A stretch of 64,000 nucleotides of DNA, taken from assembly GCA_963666755.2 (NCBI GenBank), contig CAXXGW010000003.1:124001-188000 (forward strand). Reading direction: 5' to 3'. The position numbers and the translations under genes were made by a program. Source of the DNA: CAXXOK01 sp963666755. GTDB taxonomy: Bacteria > Bacillota > Clostridia > Christensenellales > Aristaeellaceae. Below, piece by piece: positions 8,580-16,779 of the stretch. A model generated the notes under the pieces. That model was not told where the DNA came from. It did not search any database and saw nothing but the letters and a program-made list of their open reading frames with translations. The stretch's first letter is position 1; every line of letters starts with the position of its first letter.

Positions 8580-10067
8580 TTACTGCATCCGCACCTCGTC
8601 CTTCTGGTAGTAGGCCGCGGCGGCTTCGTTCACCCAGCCGTGCGGGTCGCTCAGAAAATCGCTGATGTATAGCGCATCCGGGAAGCTGTCCAGCCATGGG
8701 AGGGTCACCACACGGTCGCTCCCCAGCAGCAGCGCCTCCCGCTCAAGCATCACCTCATGGTAGCGCTGCGCCTCACCCTTGACCAGCGAACGCAGGCAGG
8801 AGGTGCTGGTAAACACATTGGTGTGGTCGGTGCCCACATGGTAGCCCAGCAGGCCGATTTCACACACCAGCAGGCAGAGGAAATAAGCAGGCGCCTTTGC
8901 GTCGAAAATCGAGCACCCCACCGCGCTCAGCCGCCGCGGCGTAACGCCATGCGCCTGCAGCAGGGTGCGCGCGTACTGGATCAGCGTCAAATCCGCGCTC
9001 AGCAACAGCAAAATCCACAGGAACAGCCGCACATTCTGGATGCGGCCCACATCCTTGTAGTACACATAAGCCGTCGGCGCAAACGAGGAGGCAAACACGG
9101 CAAACAGCGCAAGCAGCACCCCAAACAGCGGAAGCTTCGCCTTGGGCAGCGCTTCCGCAGGGATCATCACCAGAAACGGCGTCATGAACAGGATGCCGAC
9201 CGTCAGGATGGGGTCGGTCCACTGCGCGCCATAACGAATGGCCTCCAAAAACGCTTTATAAATGGTTTCCGGTACGGTCAGCATTTCCAGCCGCGTAGCA
9301 AGCCGCACGTGAGTACCCGGCGCGTTCACATTCAGGAAGAAGCCGCCCAGATACACCGCCAGCACCAGCCCCAGCGCGACCGACACCTTCCGCCTGCGCA
9401 GGAGGCTGACCAGAAACCCGAGGGCCAGCAGCTCCGCCGCCACAAGCCCGGTTACCAGATTGCCGCCTGCCACGCAAACCGCCAGCACCAGCATGCCGGC
9501 CAGCCGCGCGCCCCCGCACCGGTTCTGGGCAAGGCTCACGATAGCGTTGGCTAGCAGCGGGAGCATCAGCGAGTAGAAAATCACATAATACGCGGAGCCA
9601 TTCCACCAGAAAAACGCATCCGACGGCAGCACCGCCAGCTGGATGCAGAAAAACGCCGTCAGGTTGGATACCACGCCGGCCAGCTTCGGCTCCGCCACAT
9701 GGAGCGCATCCCGAAAGATTTTGCGAAAGAAATAGGCGTTGCACACAAGGAAAACGCCCAGCATCACAAACGTCGTCAGGAAATACAGCGATTCCCCCCA
9801 GATGCCCGGGTGCAGCGCAAACAGGAAGTTGGCCGCGTAGGAGCCTTGCCACTCCTGATAGTAGGTGGCCGCAAACTGCGCGGCCGCGCCGAGCACCGCC
9901 AGCGGGTTATGCGTCTGCACCCACGCCTGATGCGTTTCCACCGAGCTTGCGTAATCATCCGCCACGATGTGGGTATCCAGCGAAATCCACACCATGGGGA
10001 TCAGGCTCACCACCAGCACGATCAGGGTAACCCACCACCAGAAGCGAACCGACCGTAACGCTGCCAT
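8580..10067 (-). CDS. Polytopic membrane protein, DUF6056-like
   Basis: 495 residues from ATG at 10067 (MAALRSVRFWWWVTLIVLVV); AAAGGA lies 12 bases upstream. About ten to twelve hydrophobic segments are visible. An extracellular acidic motif follows the first helix (THIVADDYASS) and NAPGTHVRL occurs mid-protein. These resemble DUF6056-type proteins, which look like GT-C-fold glycosyltransferases of the cell envelope. That function is by fold analogy only. The C-terminal soluble tail (about residues 420-495) is probably outside the membrane. It is monocistronic, and upstream in-frame codons to 10316 lack a ribosome site. Confidence 0.7.
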   Translation of the reverse strand: MAALRSVRFWWWVTLIVLVVSLIPMVWISLDTHIVADDYASSVETHQAWVQTHNPLAVLGAAAQFAATYYQEWQGSYAANFLFALHPGIWGESLYFLTTFVMLGVFLVCNAYFFRKIFRDALHVAEPKLAGVVSNLTAFFCIQLAVLPSDAFFWWNGSAYYVIFYSLMLPLLANAIVSLAQNRCGGARLAGMLVLAVCVAGGNLVTGLVAAELLALGFLVSLLRRRKVSVALGLVLAVYLGGFFLNVNAPGTHVRLATRLEMLTVPETIYKAFLEAIRYGAQWTDPILTVGILFMTPFLVMIPAEALPKAKLPLFGVLLALFAVFASSFAPTAYVYYKDVGRIQNVRLFLWILLLLSADLTLIQYARTLLQAHGVTPRRLSAVGCSIFDAKAPAYFLCLLVCEIGLLGYHVGTDHTNVFTSTSCLRSLVKGEAQRYHEVMLEREALLLGSDRVVTLPWLDSFPDALYISDFLSDPHGWVNEAAAAYYQKDEVRMQ

Positions 10068-10399
10068 AACGTATCTGATTCCTTTCCATCCCTCTGCCGG
10101 GGCCCGCGTACGCAGGTTGGGGCTTTCGCTCTGCCCCCCGGTTGTTTGCGTGGAATAAAACCGTGCCGCGCAGTCTGTCGGCAACCGTTGCCATTGGGTA
10201 CACCACCCCACCGGCATTAGGCCGGAGCCGTCACGGGCATTTCGGGCGATCAGGCCCTGCATCGCCGCACAGACGCAACCAAAATAATACAGTCGCACCG
10301 CTTGAAAGTCAAGCATGATAACCGTCTGACCTGTAAAAACCCTACCGGCTCAACCACCGGCATTATGGGCTGCGATCCCGGAGGCTAACTTAATCTTTG

Positions 10400-10447
10400 T
10401 GGGGCTGATGACGCGATTCAAACGCGTAACCTCCTCCATGCCAAGGC
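10400..10447 (-). pseudogene. Partial tRNA-Thr-like copy (possible attachment-site repeat)
   Basis: Positions 10405-10437 match 12673-12705 of the intact tRNA-Thr gene in 30 of 33 bases, in the same orientation. The match covers the T-arm and the 3' acceptor strand. CCAAGG of the anticodon region is kept, but the anticodon would read GGC rather than GGT. The D-arm and the 5' acceptor strand are not recognisable, so it cannot fold as a tRNA. It is either a decayed duplicate or the distal repeat left by integration into the tRNA 3' end. Confidence 0.6.
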
Positions 10448-10569
10448 GCAGGAAACCCTTGCTATCCTCATGCACAGGGCATGGAGATTATCGGCACAGG
10501 CCGCATCACAATCCGCTTCTGCACAATGTAAATCATCCGCACAGGCTGTGCTTTTTCGTTGTTTTGTGG

Positions 10570-10599
10570 TTGACAGGCACTCCGCCCAGCTGATACACT
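10570..10599 (+). promoter_or_regulatory. Promoter of the SulP gene
   Basis: TTGACA at 10570-10575, an 18-bp spacer and TACACT at 10594-10599. It lies 45 bases before the SulP start codon. Confidence 0.55.
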
Positions 10600-10644
10600 G
10601 CCAAGGTTGTCCATTGCAGAATTTATGTGTTAAGGAAGTCCGTC

Positions 10645-12285
10645 ATGATGCAGAAGCTCCAACCCAAGCTGATTCACACCTTGAAAGGGTACTCCAAAGC
10701 GCAGTTGATCAAGGATGTTTCCGCAGGCATTATTGTAGCCATTATCGCGCTCCCTCTTTCCATCGCGCTTGCGCTTGCATCGGGCGTCAAACCCGAGCAG
10801 GGTATCTATACGGCCGTCTTTGCCGGTTTCATCATCTCTCTGCTGGGCGGCAGTCGGGTCCAAATTGCGGGGCCGACAGCCGCTTTTGCAACGATTGTCG
10901 CAGGCATTGTTGCACAAAGCGGGACCGATGGGCTCATCATCGCCACGATTCTGGCCGGGCTGCTCCTGATCCTCATGGGCTTTTTCAGATTGGGCTCGCT
11001 GATCCGCTTCATCCCCTTTACGATTACCATTGGGTTTACGGCAGGCATTGCCGTAAGCATCCTGGTCGGGCAGATCAGGGATTTTTTAGGCATAACCTAC
11101 CTGAACGGGTTATCGACGGTTGATACGCTGGATAAGCTGCACGCCATTGTGCTTAGCTTTGGCACCGTCAATGTGCAGGCGCTGCTGGTGGGCGCGATTG
11201 CGCTGGCTGTGCTGCTGCTTTGGCCGAAAATCAGCAAGCGGATTCCGGCCTCGCTGGTTGCCGTGCTGGTGGGGGTGCTGATGGTGCAGGGGCTGGGGCT
11301 GCGCGTAAACACCATTGGGGATCTGTACACCGTTGCGCAGGGACTGCCCGCGTTCCACCTTCCGGCGCTCAGCTACGGCCGAATTGCCGCGATGTTTCCC
11401 GATGCCGTTACCATCGCGCTGCTGGCCGCCATTGAATCGCTGCTTTCCTGCGTGGTCGCGGACGGGATGATCAACAGCCACCACAATTCCAATATGGAGT
11501 TGATTGCGCAGGGTTTGGGCAATATTGTGTCGGTGCTCTTTGGCGGTATTCCGGCAACCGGGGCCATTGCGCGCACGGCGGCCAATGTCAAAAACGGGGG
11601 CCGCACGCCTGTGGCGGGGATGGTACACGCCGTGGTGCTGCTGGTGGTGCTGCTTTCGCTCATGTCCTATGCCGCGCTGATTCCGATGCCCGTAATTGCC
11701 GCGATTCTGTTCGTGGTCGCCTATAACATGAGTGCATGGCGGACGTTTGCCAAGCTGTGCAAAACCGCGCCAAAGAGCGATATTCTGGTGCTGGTAACCA
11801 CTTTTGTACTTACGGTTGTGTTTGATCTGGTCGTGGCCATTGGTGTGGGCATGGTGCTGGTATGCATCCTGTTTGTGAAGCGCATGACGGAGGAAACAGG
11901 CGTGCGCGCGTGGGTGGATGCGGATGAGCTGGACACGGGAAGCGGCGTGGATGTACCGCCCCGCACGCGGGTTTACGAGCTGGACGGCCCCCTGTTTTTC
12001 GGTGTGGCCGATAAGCTGACCACTCACCTGACAACCGCGGATTGCCGGTGCATCATCCTGCGCATGCGCAGCGTCAACTGCATTGACATTACCGCACTTA
12101 ACGCGCTGGAGCAAATTTTAAAGAGTTGCCGTAAAAAGGGAATCACCCTGATCCTTTCGCACCTGAACACGCAGCCGGAGAGCATGTTGACCAAAGCGGG
12201 CTTTTTGGAAAAACTGGGCGTGGATAACTGCTGCGAGCATTTGCAAAAGGCGCTGGAGCGCGCACAGGCGGTTGCCGGCGCGTAA
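10645..12285 (+). CDS. SulP-family anion transporter with STAS domain
   Basis: 546 residues from ATG at 10645, preceded by TAAGGAAG. SulP proteins move sulfate, bicarbonate or dicarboxylates across the membrane by symport or exchange; the substrate here cannot be told. An N-terminal sulfate-transporter core of 10 or more helices begins at about residue 25 (AGIIVAIIALPLSIALALASG, then the signature-like GGSRVQIAGPTAAFATIV). It runs to about residue 410. A cytoplasmic STAS domain follows (VYELDGPLFFGVADKL; MRSVNCIDITALNALEQI). The gene lies alone between a tRNA-Thr gene and a partial tRNA copy, so it may have arrived by integration. Confidence 0.92.
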   Translation: MMQKLQPKLIHTLKGYSKAQLIKDVSAGIIVAIIALPLSIALALASGVKPEQGIYTAVFAGFIISLLGGSRVQIAGPTAAFATIVAGIVAQSGTDGLIIATILAGLLLILMGFFRLGSLIRFIPFTITIGFTAGIAVSILVGQIRDFLGITYLNGLSTVDTLDKLHAIVLSFGTVNVQALLVGAIALAVLLLWPKISKRIPASLVAVLVGVLMVQGLGLRVNTIGDLYTVAQGLPAFHLPALSYGRIAAMFPDAVTIALLAAIESLLSCVVADGMINSHHNSNMELIAQGLGNIVSVLFGGIPATGAIARTAANVKNGGRTPVAGMVHAVVLLVVLLSLMSYAALIPMPVIAAILFVVAYNMSAWRTFAKLCKTAPKSDILVLVTTFVLTVVFDLVVAIGVGMVLVCILFVKRMTEETGVRAWVDADELDTGSGVDVPPRTRVYELDGPLFFGVADKLTTHLTTADCRCIILRMRSVNCIDITALNALEQILKSCRKKGITLILSHLNTQPESMLTKAGFLEKLGVDNCCEHLQKALERAQAVAGA

Positions 12286-12630
12286 GCGTCGCATGCGCGC
12301 GAACTGCATCGGGCCGGGTACACCGTTGCAGGGGATTTGCCGCCTAGGGATATATACTTTTTTCTCATTTTCATAAAACAACCCTGGGATCGGCACAGCG
12401 ATGAAAAACCGTCTCTTGTAAAAGCAATCCGTTTCTTGAAATGGAAGCGGCGCAGCATTGTGAAGCACGGGTACGGCAGCAAAGGCCGTGCAACGAAAGC
12501 ACGGTGCTATGATCATTCCCATGATACCATGGTTTGCGTGTGATGGTGTGCTAAAAAAATGATGGTTTTTATGAACAGGCAGCCGTTTAGGCAGCATGAA
12601 AACGTAACGGCAGCCTGAGGTACGCAAACG
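12286..12630. other. Non-coding gap downstream of sulP
   Basis: AT-richer DNA than the flanks with no frame carrying a ribosome site. An open frame on the minus strand overlaps the sulP 3' end and looks like a shadow. A terminator at 12631-12663 closes the gap. Confidence 0.4.
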
Positions 12631-12663
12631 AAAACCCCCAAACCATTACGGCGTGGGGGTTTT
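12631..12663 (-). terminator. Terminator of the tRNA-Thr gene
   Basis: Read leftward: AAAACCCCCA, a 13-base loop, TGGGGGTTTT. It starts four bases after the tRNA CCA end. The A-run on the opposite side would also let it stop sulP transcription. Confidence 0.8.
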
Positions 12664-12667
12664 ACGT

Positions 12668-12743
12668 TGGAGCTGATGACGCGATTCGAACGCGTGACCT
12701 CATCCTTACCAAGGATGTGCTCTACCGACTGAGCTACATCAGC
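12668..12743 (-). tRNA. tRNA-Thr (anticodon GGT)
   Basis: A 76-base cloverleaf read leftward: acceptor GCTGATG/CATCAGC, D-arm TAGCTCAGTCGGTAGAGCA, anticodon stem CATCC/GGATG with loop TTGGTAA (anticodon GGT, reading ACC), and T-arm ACGCGTTCGAATCGCGT. The discriminator base is T and CCA is encoded. A promoter lies upstream and a terminator follows directly. The UCCA end and GGU anticodon both match the T-box leader of thrS at 26165-26410. Confidence 0.97.
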
Positions 12744-12766
12744 ATCGTTTTTTGGGCAACGGTGAT

Positions 12767-12795
12767 ATCATACACGAACCCGGCCCAAAAAGCAA
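12767..12795 (-). promoter_or_regulatory. Promoter of the tRNA-Thr gene
   Basis: Read leftward: TTGCTT at 12795-12790, a 17-bp spacer and TATGAT at 12772-12767. The tRNA begins about 24 bases after the -10 element. Confidence 0.7.
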
Positions 12796-12865
12796 TAGTT
12801 TAGAGCAAATTTGTGATGAAAAATGGCATGGCGCCTTGCCTTGCTGCATAGTCTCCGCATCGGCG

Positions 12866-13642
12866 CTACAGGAGCGACGCCAAAGGCACCTGCGCGGGCA
12901 TGCCATCCTCCCCCAGCACCACCACGGGCAGCGTGGGCACGTTTGGCGGCGCATCCGGCGCCGGAGGCACCGCGCCAGCGGGGGTGATGGCCGCGTGTTC
13001 GCGCACGCGGCGGGCCAGGTCCGCCTCATCTACGAGGGGTTCGGGCAGGTCGATGCCGCCGTGCTGTGGCCAGGGAATGTCGTGGATGTCGCTGCCCGCA
13101 AACATCGTCAGTTCCAGCCGTTGGGCATAGCGGTAAGCCAGCGCGTTCTCCGCGGCGCTGTTGGCGGCGTTGTAAACCTCCACGCCATCCACCAGGCGGG
13201 GGTTGAGGCGCACGCGGTGGATGTAGCTGCGCTCGCGGAAAGGGTGCGCCTGCACCACACAGCCGCCGTAACGGTGCGCCTGCGCAAACTGCTCGGGCAG
13301 GGTCCACTGCTTCACTTCGGGGTGTTCCAGCAACCAGGCTTTGGAAAGCCCGTACACCAGGTACTCATCCCCGCGGTAGCCCTGCTCCCAGCCGAAAAGC
13401 ACCTGCAGGCCGCGCTTTTCCCCTTCGTCGCGGGCGGCTTCGTAGCCCGCGCAAAACCGGTTTACCTGTTCCGGCCAGGGCAGGGAGCGATCCACGGCCG
13501 TGTTGCCGCCAAAAAAGTGATCGGTCACGATGATGCCGGTATAGCCAAGGTCCTGATAGTAGCGGATATATTCCCGCCCGCCGACCAGCCCGCAGGCGCT
13601 GGCCTCGCGGGTGTGCAGGTGGGTTTCGTAACGGTAGAGCAT
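12866..13642 (-). CDS. PHP-domain metal-dependent phosphoesterase
   Basis: 258 residues from ATG at 13642, with GGAGGAAAGGA upstream. PHP domains are TIM-like folds binding three metal ions and hydrolysing phosphoesters (for example histidinol-phosphate or nucleotide substrates). Seen here: the entry motif THLHT (H8, H10), TDHFFGGNT (about residue 40), FGWEQGY with a candidate ligand Glu, VQAHPFRE, and the closing GSDIHD near residue 196. A proline-rich 30-residue tail follows (PPAPDAPPNVP). It lies 70 bases downstream of the transglutaminase gene and is probably the last gene of that operon. The substrate is unknown. Confidence 0.85.
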   Translation of the reverse strand: MLYRYETHLHTREASACGLVGGREYIRYYQDLGYTGIIVTDHFFGGNTAVDRSLPWPEQVNRFCAGYEAARDEGEKRGLQVLFGWEQGYRGDEYLVYGLSKAWLLEHPEVKQWTLPEQFAQAHRYGGCVVQAHPFRERSYIHRVRLNPRLVDGVEVYNAANSAAENALAYRYAQRLELTMFAGSDIHDIPWPQHGGIDLPEPLVDEADLARRVREHAAITPAGAVPPAPDAPPNVPTLPVVVLGEDGMPAQVPLASLL

Positions 13643-13712
13643 GCGATGTGTTCCTTTCCTCCCGGGGTTTGCATTTGCCTGACGGCGAACCCGCCGGGCG
13701 TGGGGGCGGTGT

Positions 13713-16700
13713 TTATTTCCCTTTGCGGGGCGCGTCGTGGCCGCTCGGCTGCCGGGGCGCGCCGGTGCCCGCCGGGTGTGTATCCAGCCCCTTGGGCGGG
13801 GTCGAGTTGCGTGGGGGCTGCGCCTGCAATGGCGCTTCCGCGTGGGCATTCGGCTGCCTGGGCGCGCCGTTGCCTGCCGGGCGCGTATCCAATCCCTTGG
13901 GCGGGGCCGGGTTGCGCGGGGGCTGCGCCTGCAAGGGCGCATCCGCGTGGGCATTCGGCTGCCTGGGCGCGCCGGTACCCGCCGGGCGTGTATCCAGCCC
14001 CTTGGGCGGGGCCGGGTTGCGCGGGGGCTGCGCCTGCAAGGGCGCATCCGCGTGGGCATTCGGCTGGCGGGGCGCGACGGTACCCGCCGGGCGTGTATCC
14101 AGCCCCTTGGGCGGGGTCGGGTTGCGCGGGGACTGCGCCTGCAAGGGCGCATCCGCGTGGGCATTCGGCTGCCTGGGCGCGCTGCCCTCCCGGGCAGGGG
14201 CACGCTCCGTATCCCGGGCAGGGGCACGGTCGGCGGGTTGGGTCGGCGGCAGCTGGGCGCTTCCGCTCCGGCGCACTGGCATCGGTTTGCGCGCGGGTTT
14301 ATGCCGGGGGCGGCGCGGTTCGGGCGCGGCAGCTTTGCCGGCAGGGCCGTCCGGCGTGGCGGGCTGCTTGCCTTCGGCAGGCGGCGCGGCATCCGGCCGG
14401 GATTGCGGTTTGCCAGCGGCATACCCAGCCTTGCTACCCTTGCCGCCGCCCGGCACGCGGATGGTCGGCAGCTTCGGGGGCGGGGTGTGGGGCGCAGGCG
14501 TATCCAGCGCGCGGTAGAAACGAGGGTCAAACGCCGCGCCCAGCAGGAAGCGCAGCTTGCGCAGCAGGTGGGAGCCCTTGAACACCGCGCTGTAAATCTC
14601 CTGTGCCTTGGCGGTCTGCTCCGGCCCGGGCTGCAGGCGGCTGTAGTTGCTCAGCGCCAGCATCCGCCACAGCGGCGCGATGGGCGTGGGGAACACCCGC
14701 ACGCCGTCGATGCGCCGGGCATAAACCAGCGGCGTTTCGCCGTTGTGCGGCTCGCGGTGGGCATAGCCCAGGAGCTTGCGTACCGCTGCGCCGTAGATAA
14801 AGATGCGCTCTTTTTCCGTGGGCAGGCGGCTCGCTACGTGCGAGGGCATGCGCAGCGTGATGCGCACGCCCAGCGCCGTAAGCGCCGCCGCCACCAGCAG
14901 GATCACCCAGGGGAAATCCGGGGGCGTGCTGGGGTCGGCATCAGGGGTCTGCTGCTCGTCGGGCTGATCCGGCTCCTCCGAGGGCTGCGGCGAAGGCTGA
15001 TCCTGCTGCTGCTCGGGGTCAGGGGTCGGGGTGGGCTGATCCTCCGGCGAAGGCTCGGGCGAAGGCTCCGGCTCCGAAGCCCCCTGCGGCGGCGTGTCGG
15101 AGTTGCCTTGCTGCAGCGGGGTCGGGTCGAACGCCACCCAGCCGAAGCCCTCAAAATAGACCTCTGTCCAGGCATGAGCGTCCTTGCCTGTGACATAGGC
15201 CAGTCCGTCAGCGCCCGGCTGTGCCAGAAACCCTTCCACATAGCGGGAGGGGAGGTTCGCCATGCGGCACAGCACCGTCATGGCGGAGGCGTAGTAGGTG
15301 CAGTAGCCCTCCTTGCCCACATAGAGGAAGTACGTCACAAAATCGTTGTTCTGCGGCGGCGTATCGGGTTTTAAGGTATAGCGGTAATATTTTTGCAGGT
15401 GGCGCATGATGGCCATGGCCTTGCCGTAGGGGGTGTTTTCGCCGCGCACAATGTTTTGCGCATCGTCAAACACCTTCTGTTCCAAGTGGCTGGGCAGCTG
15501 GGTGTAAGCGTTGTAGATGTCCTGATAATTGTCGTCGCTCTTGAGGCTGGCGTTTACCAGCGCTTCCAGCCCCGCGTCGCCGCCCTCGAACACCGGCGCG
15601 AAAATGGTGTAACGGTCGTCGCGCTCCAAATCCCGGGTGATGAACAGCTCGCTGGCGTCGTTAAAATAGGGCACCATGTTGCCGGCCATGTTCAGCTTGC
15701 GCACAAACAGCGGAGTAAACACGGTGGAGGCCGCACGGTTTTGCATCTGCACAGTCACGGCCTTTTCGTCCAGCAGTGCGGACGATTTACGGATGGCTTC
15801 GGGGGGCAGGTTTTCCATGAACACGCGCACGCGCTGCGCCTGCCAGCGGGGGTTAATGTAGAGGTAGCGCTTGGCACTGGAGGTATCGGTAAAGCTGCGG
15901 CCGTTGTACTGATCCTTGGCGACGGCGCGCAGCAGGGTCTTGCGGTCGGTTTTGACCGTCATGACCGGGAACTCCGTCGGCTCGGCCTCGCCGCCCAGCT
16001 GGCCGTTGCCCATGGGGTAAAAGCCGTAGGTGCCCAGCGTGAACACGTTGCGCGGCTCGGTAAAAAACAGGTAATCGCTGATGGCCTGTTTCAGGTCGCT
16101 GGCGGCCTTGGCCAGCGGCTCGATGGTCAGGCGCCCCGCGGGCAGCAAAAGCAACGCCAGCAGCACCGTCGCCACCGCCATGGGCAGCACGTGCAGCACG
16201 TTGATGCGCTCGTGTGCGGCCTGCGCCATCTGCAACAGCAGCGCAACCAGCGCGGGCGCCACATACCACAGCAGGTCGGCCTTGCCCAGGCTCCACAGCC
16301 CAAACATCACCAGTACCACCACCAGCGCCGCGGGCAGGAACCCGACCCCGCGCTTGGCAAAAACGTAGCTGAGCACCGCCAGCAGCGTCGCCAGCAGCCC
16401 CGCCACCTGCGCGCCAAATAGCGGCAGCGCCACCGTGTAGCTGGAAAAATACAGCGCCAGCGCTTTGAAGGCTTCCAACGCGCCGCCCAGCAGCCCCATG
16501 CCCGGCAGCACAAACTGCACCACCAGCGCCACAGCCAGCCCGATCCACAACAGCCTGCGGGACTTCGCGCTTGTGCCCAGCGCCGTAAGCACCCCCAGAA
16601 GCAGCGCCGCCGCCAGCAGCGCGCCCGGGGCATACGCGCCCAGGTCCAGCGCCAGCAGCAGCGGCAGCGTCACGCCCACGCACAGCAAAAGCGCCACGGC

Positions 16701-16769
16701 CAGACGGCTGAGCGGCTCCTTCTGCAAAAACGCGAGTTTGCGCAAGCGGTTCATCTCCTTTGTGTGCAA
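13713..16769 (-). CDS. Membrane-anchored transglutaminase-like protein with repeat tail
   Basis: 1018 residues from TTG at 16769; TAAGG overlapping the upstream stop codon is its ribosome site. At least six N-terminal helices (about residues 20-215, TgpA/DUF3488-like) precede an extracellular transglutaminase-like core. Its triad is visible: C490 in EGYCTYYASAM, H532 in KDAHAWTEVYF, D548 in AFDPTP. A Pro/Glu-rich linker (about 552-620), one more helix (about 624-642) and a DUF4129-like cytoplasmic region (about 655-760) follow. The tail, rich in Pro and Arg, ends in four 35-residue repeats (866-1005). It is the third gene of the MoxR/DUF58/transglutaminase trio, a common set thought to act in envelope assembly. 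Confidence 0.93.
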   Translation of the reverse strand: MHTKEMNRLRKLAFLQKEPLSRLAVALLLCVGVTLPLLLALDLGAYAPGALLAAALLLGVLTALGTSAKSRRLLWIGLAVALVVQFVLPGMGLLGGALEAFKALALYFSSYTVALPLFGAQVAGLLATLLAVLSYVFAKRGVGFLPAALVVVLVMFGLWSLGKADLLWYVAPALVALLLQMAQAAHERINVLHVLPMAVATVLLALLLLPAGRLTIEPLAKAASDLKQAISDYLFFTEPRNVFTLGTYGFYPMGNGQLGGEAEPTEFPVMTVKTDRKTLLRAVAKDQYNGRSFTDTSSAKRYLYINPRWQAQRVRVFMENLPPEAIRKSSALLDEKAVTVQMQNRAASTVFTPLFVRKLNMAGNMVPYFNDASELFITRDLERDDRYTIFAPVFEGGDAGLEALVNASLKSDDNYQDIYNAYTQLPSHLEQKVFDDAQNIVRGENTPYGKAMAIMRHLQKYYRYTLKPDTPPQNNDFVTYFLYVGKEGYCTYYASAMTVLCRMANLPSRYVEGFLAQPGADGLAYVTGKDAHAWTEVYFEGFGWVAFDPTPLQQGNSDTPPQGASEPEPSPEPSPEDQPTPTPDPEQQQDQPSPQPSEEPDQPDEQQTPDADPSTPPDFPWVILLVAAALTALGVRITLRMPSHVASRLPTEKERIFIYGAAVRKLLGYAHREPHNGETPLVYARRIDGVRVFPTPIAPLWRMLALSNYSRLQPGPEQTAKAQEIYSAVFKGSHLLRKLRFLLGAAFDPRFYRALDTPAPHTPPPKLPTIRVPGGGKGSKAGYAAGKPQSRPDAAPPAEGKQPATPDGPAGKAAAPEPRRPRHKPARKPMPVRRSGSAQLPPTQPADRAPARDTERAPAREGSAPRQPNAHADAPLQAQSPRNPTPPKGLDTRPAGTVAPRQPNAHADAPLQAQPPRNPAPPKGLDTRPAGTGAPRQPNAHADAPLQAQPPRNPAPPKGLDTRPAGNGAPRQPNAHAEAPLQAQPPRNSTPPKGLDTHPAGTGAPRQPSGHDAPRKGK
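13755..14174 (-). repeat. Four 105-bp tandem repeats inside the transglutaminase gene
   Basis: Each unit encodes 35 residues beginning RQPNAHADAPLQAQ and ending PPKGLDTRPAG plus four residues. Units two and three are almost identical, while the outer ones carry a few substitutions. A truncated fifth unit (RQPSGHDAP) ends the protein. In-frame 105-bp periodicity allows copy-number change without frameshift. Confidence 0.9.
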
Positions 16770-16779
16770 TGCCGGGGCC

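Larger units (their letters stand above)
10068..10644. other. Gap with partial tRNA copy and sulP promoter
   Basis: No gene is supported in this stretch. The left part (10068-10320) holds the leader of the leftward membrane-protein gene. The rest contains a decayed tRNA 3' half at 10405-10447 and a sulP promoter at 10570-10599. It is visibly less GC-rich than its neighbours, consistent with acquired or relaxed DNA. Confidence 0.5.

Noticed and set aside
10400..10472. Functional second tRNA gene
   Set aside because: Only the 3' half resembles tRNA-Thr. The acceptor 5' strand and D-arm cannot pair, and the anticodon loop differs, so it is a partial copy.
13643..14530. Long N-terminal extension of the PHP protein
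   Set aside because: The open frame continues through the transglutaminase repeat tail in another frame. The ATG at 13642 has a good ribosome site and begins right at the PHP HxH motif.
13648..15374. Rightward frames rich in Gly, Arg and Ala with apparent repeats
   Set aside because: They are antisense images of the 105-bp repeats in the transglutaminase gene; the leftward frame has the catalytic triad and the operon context.
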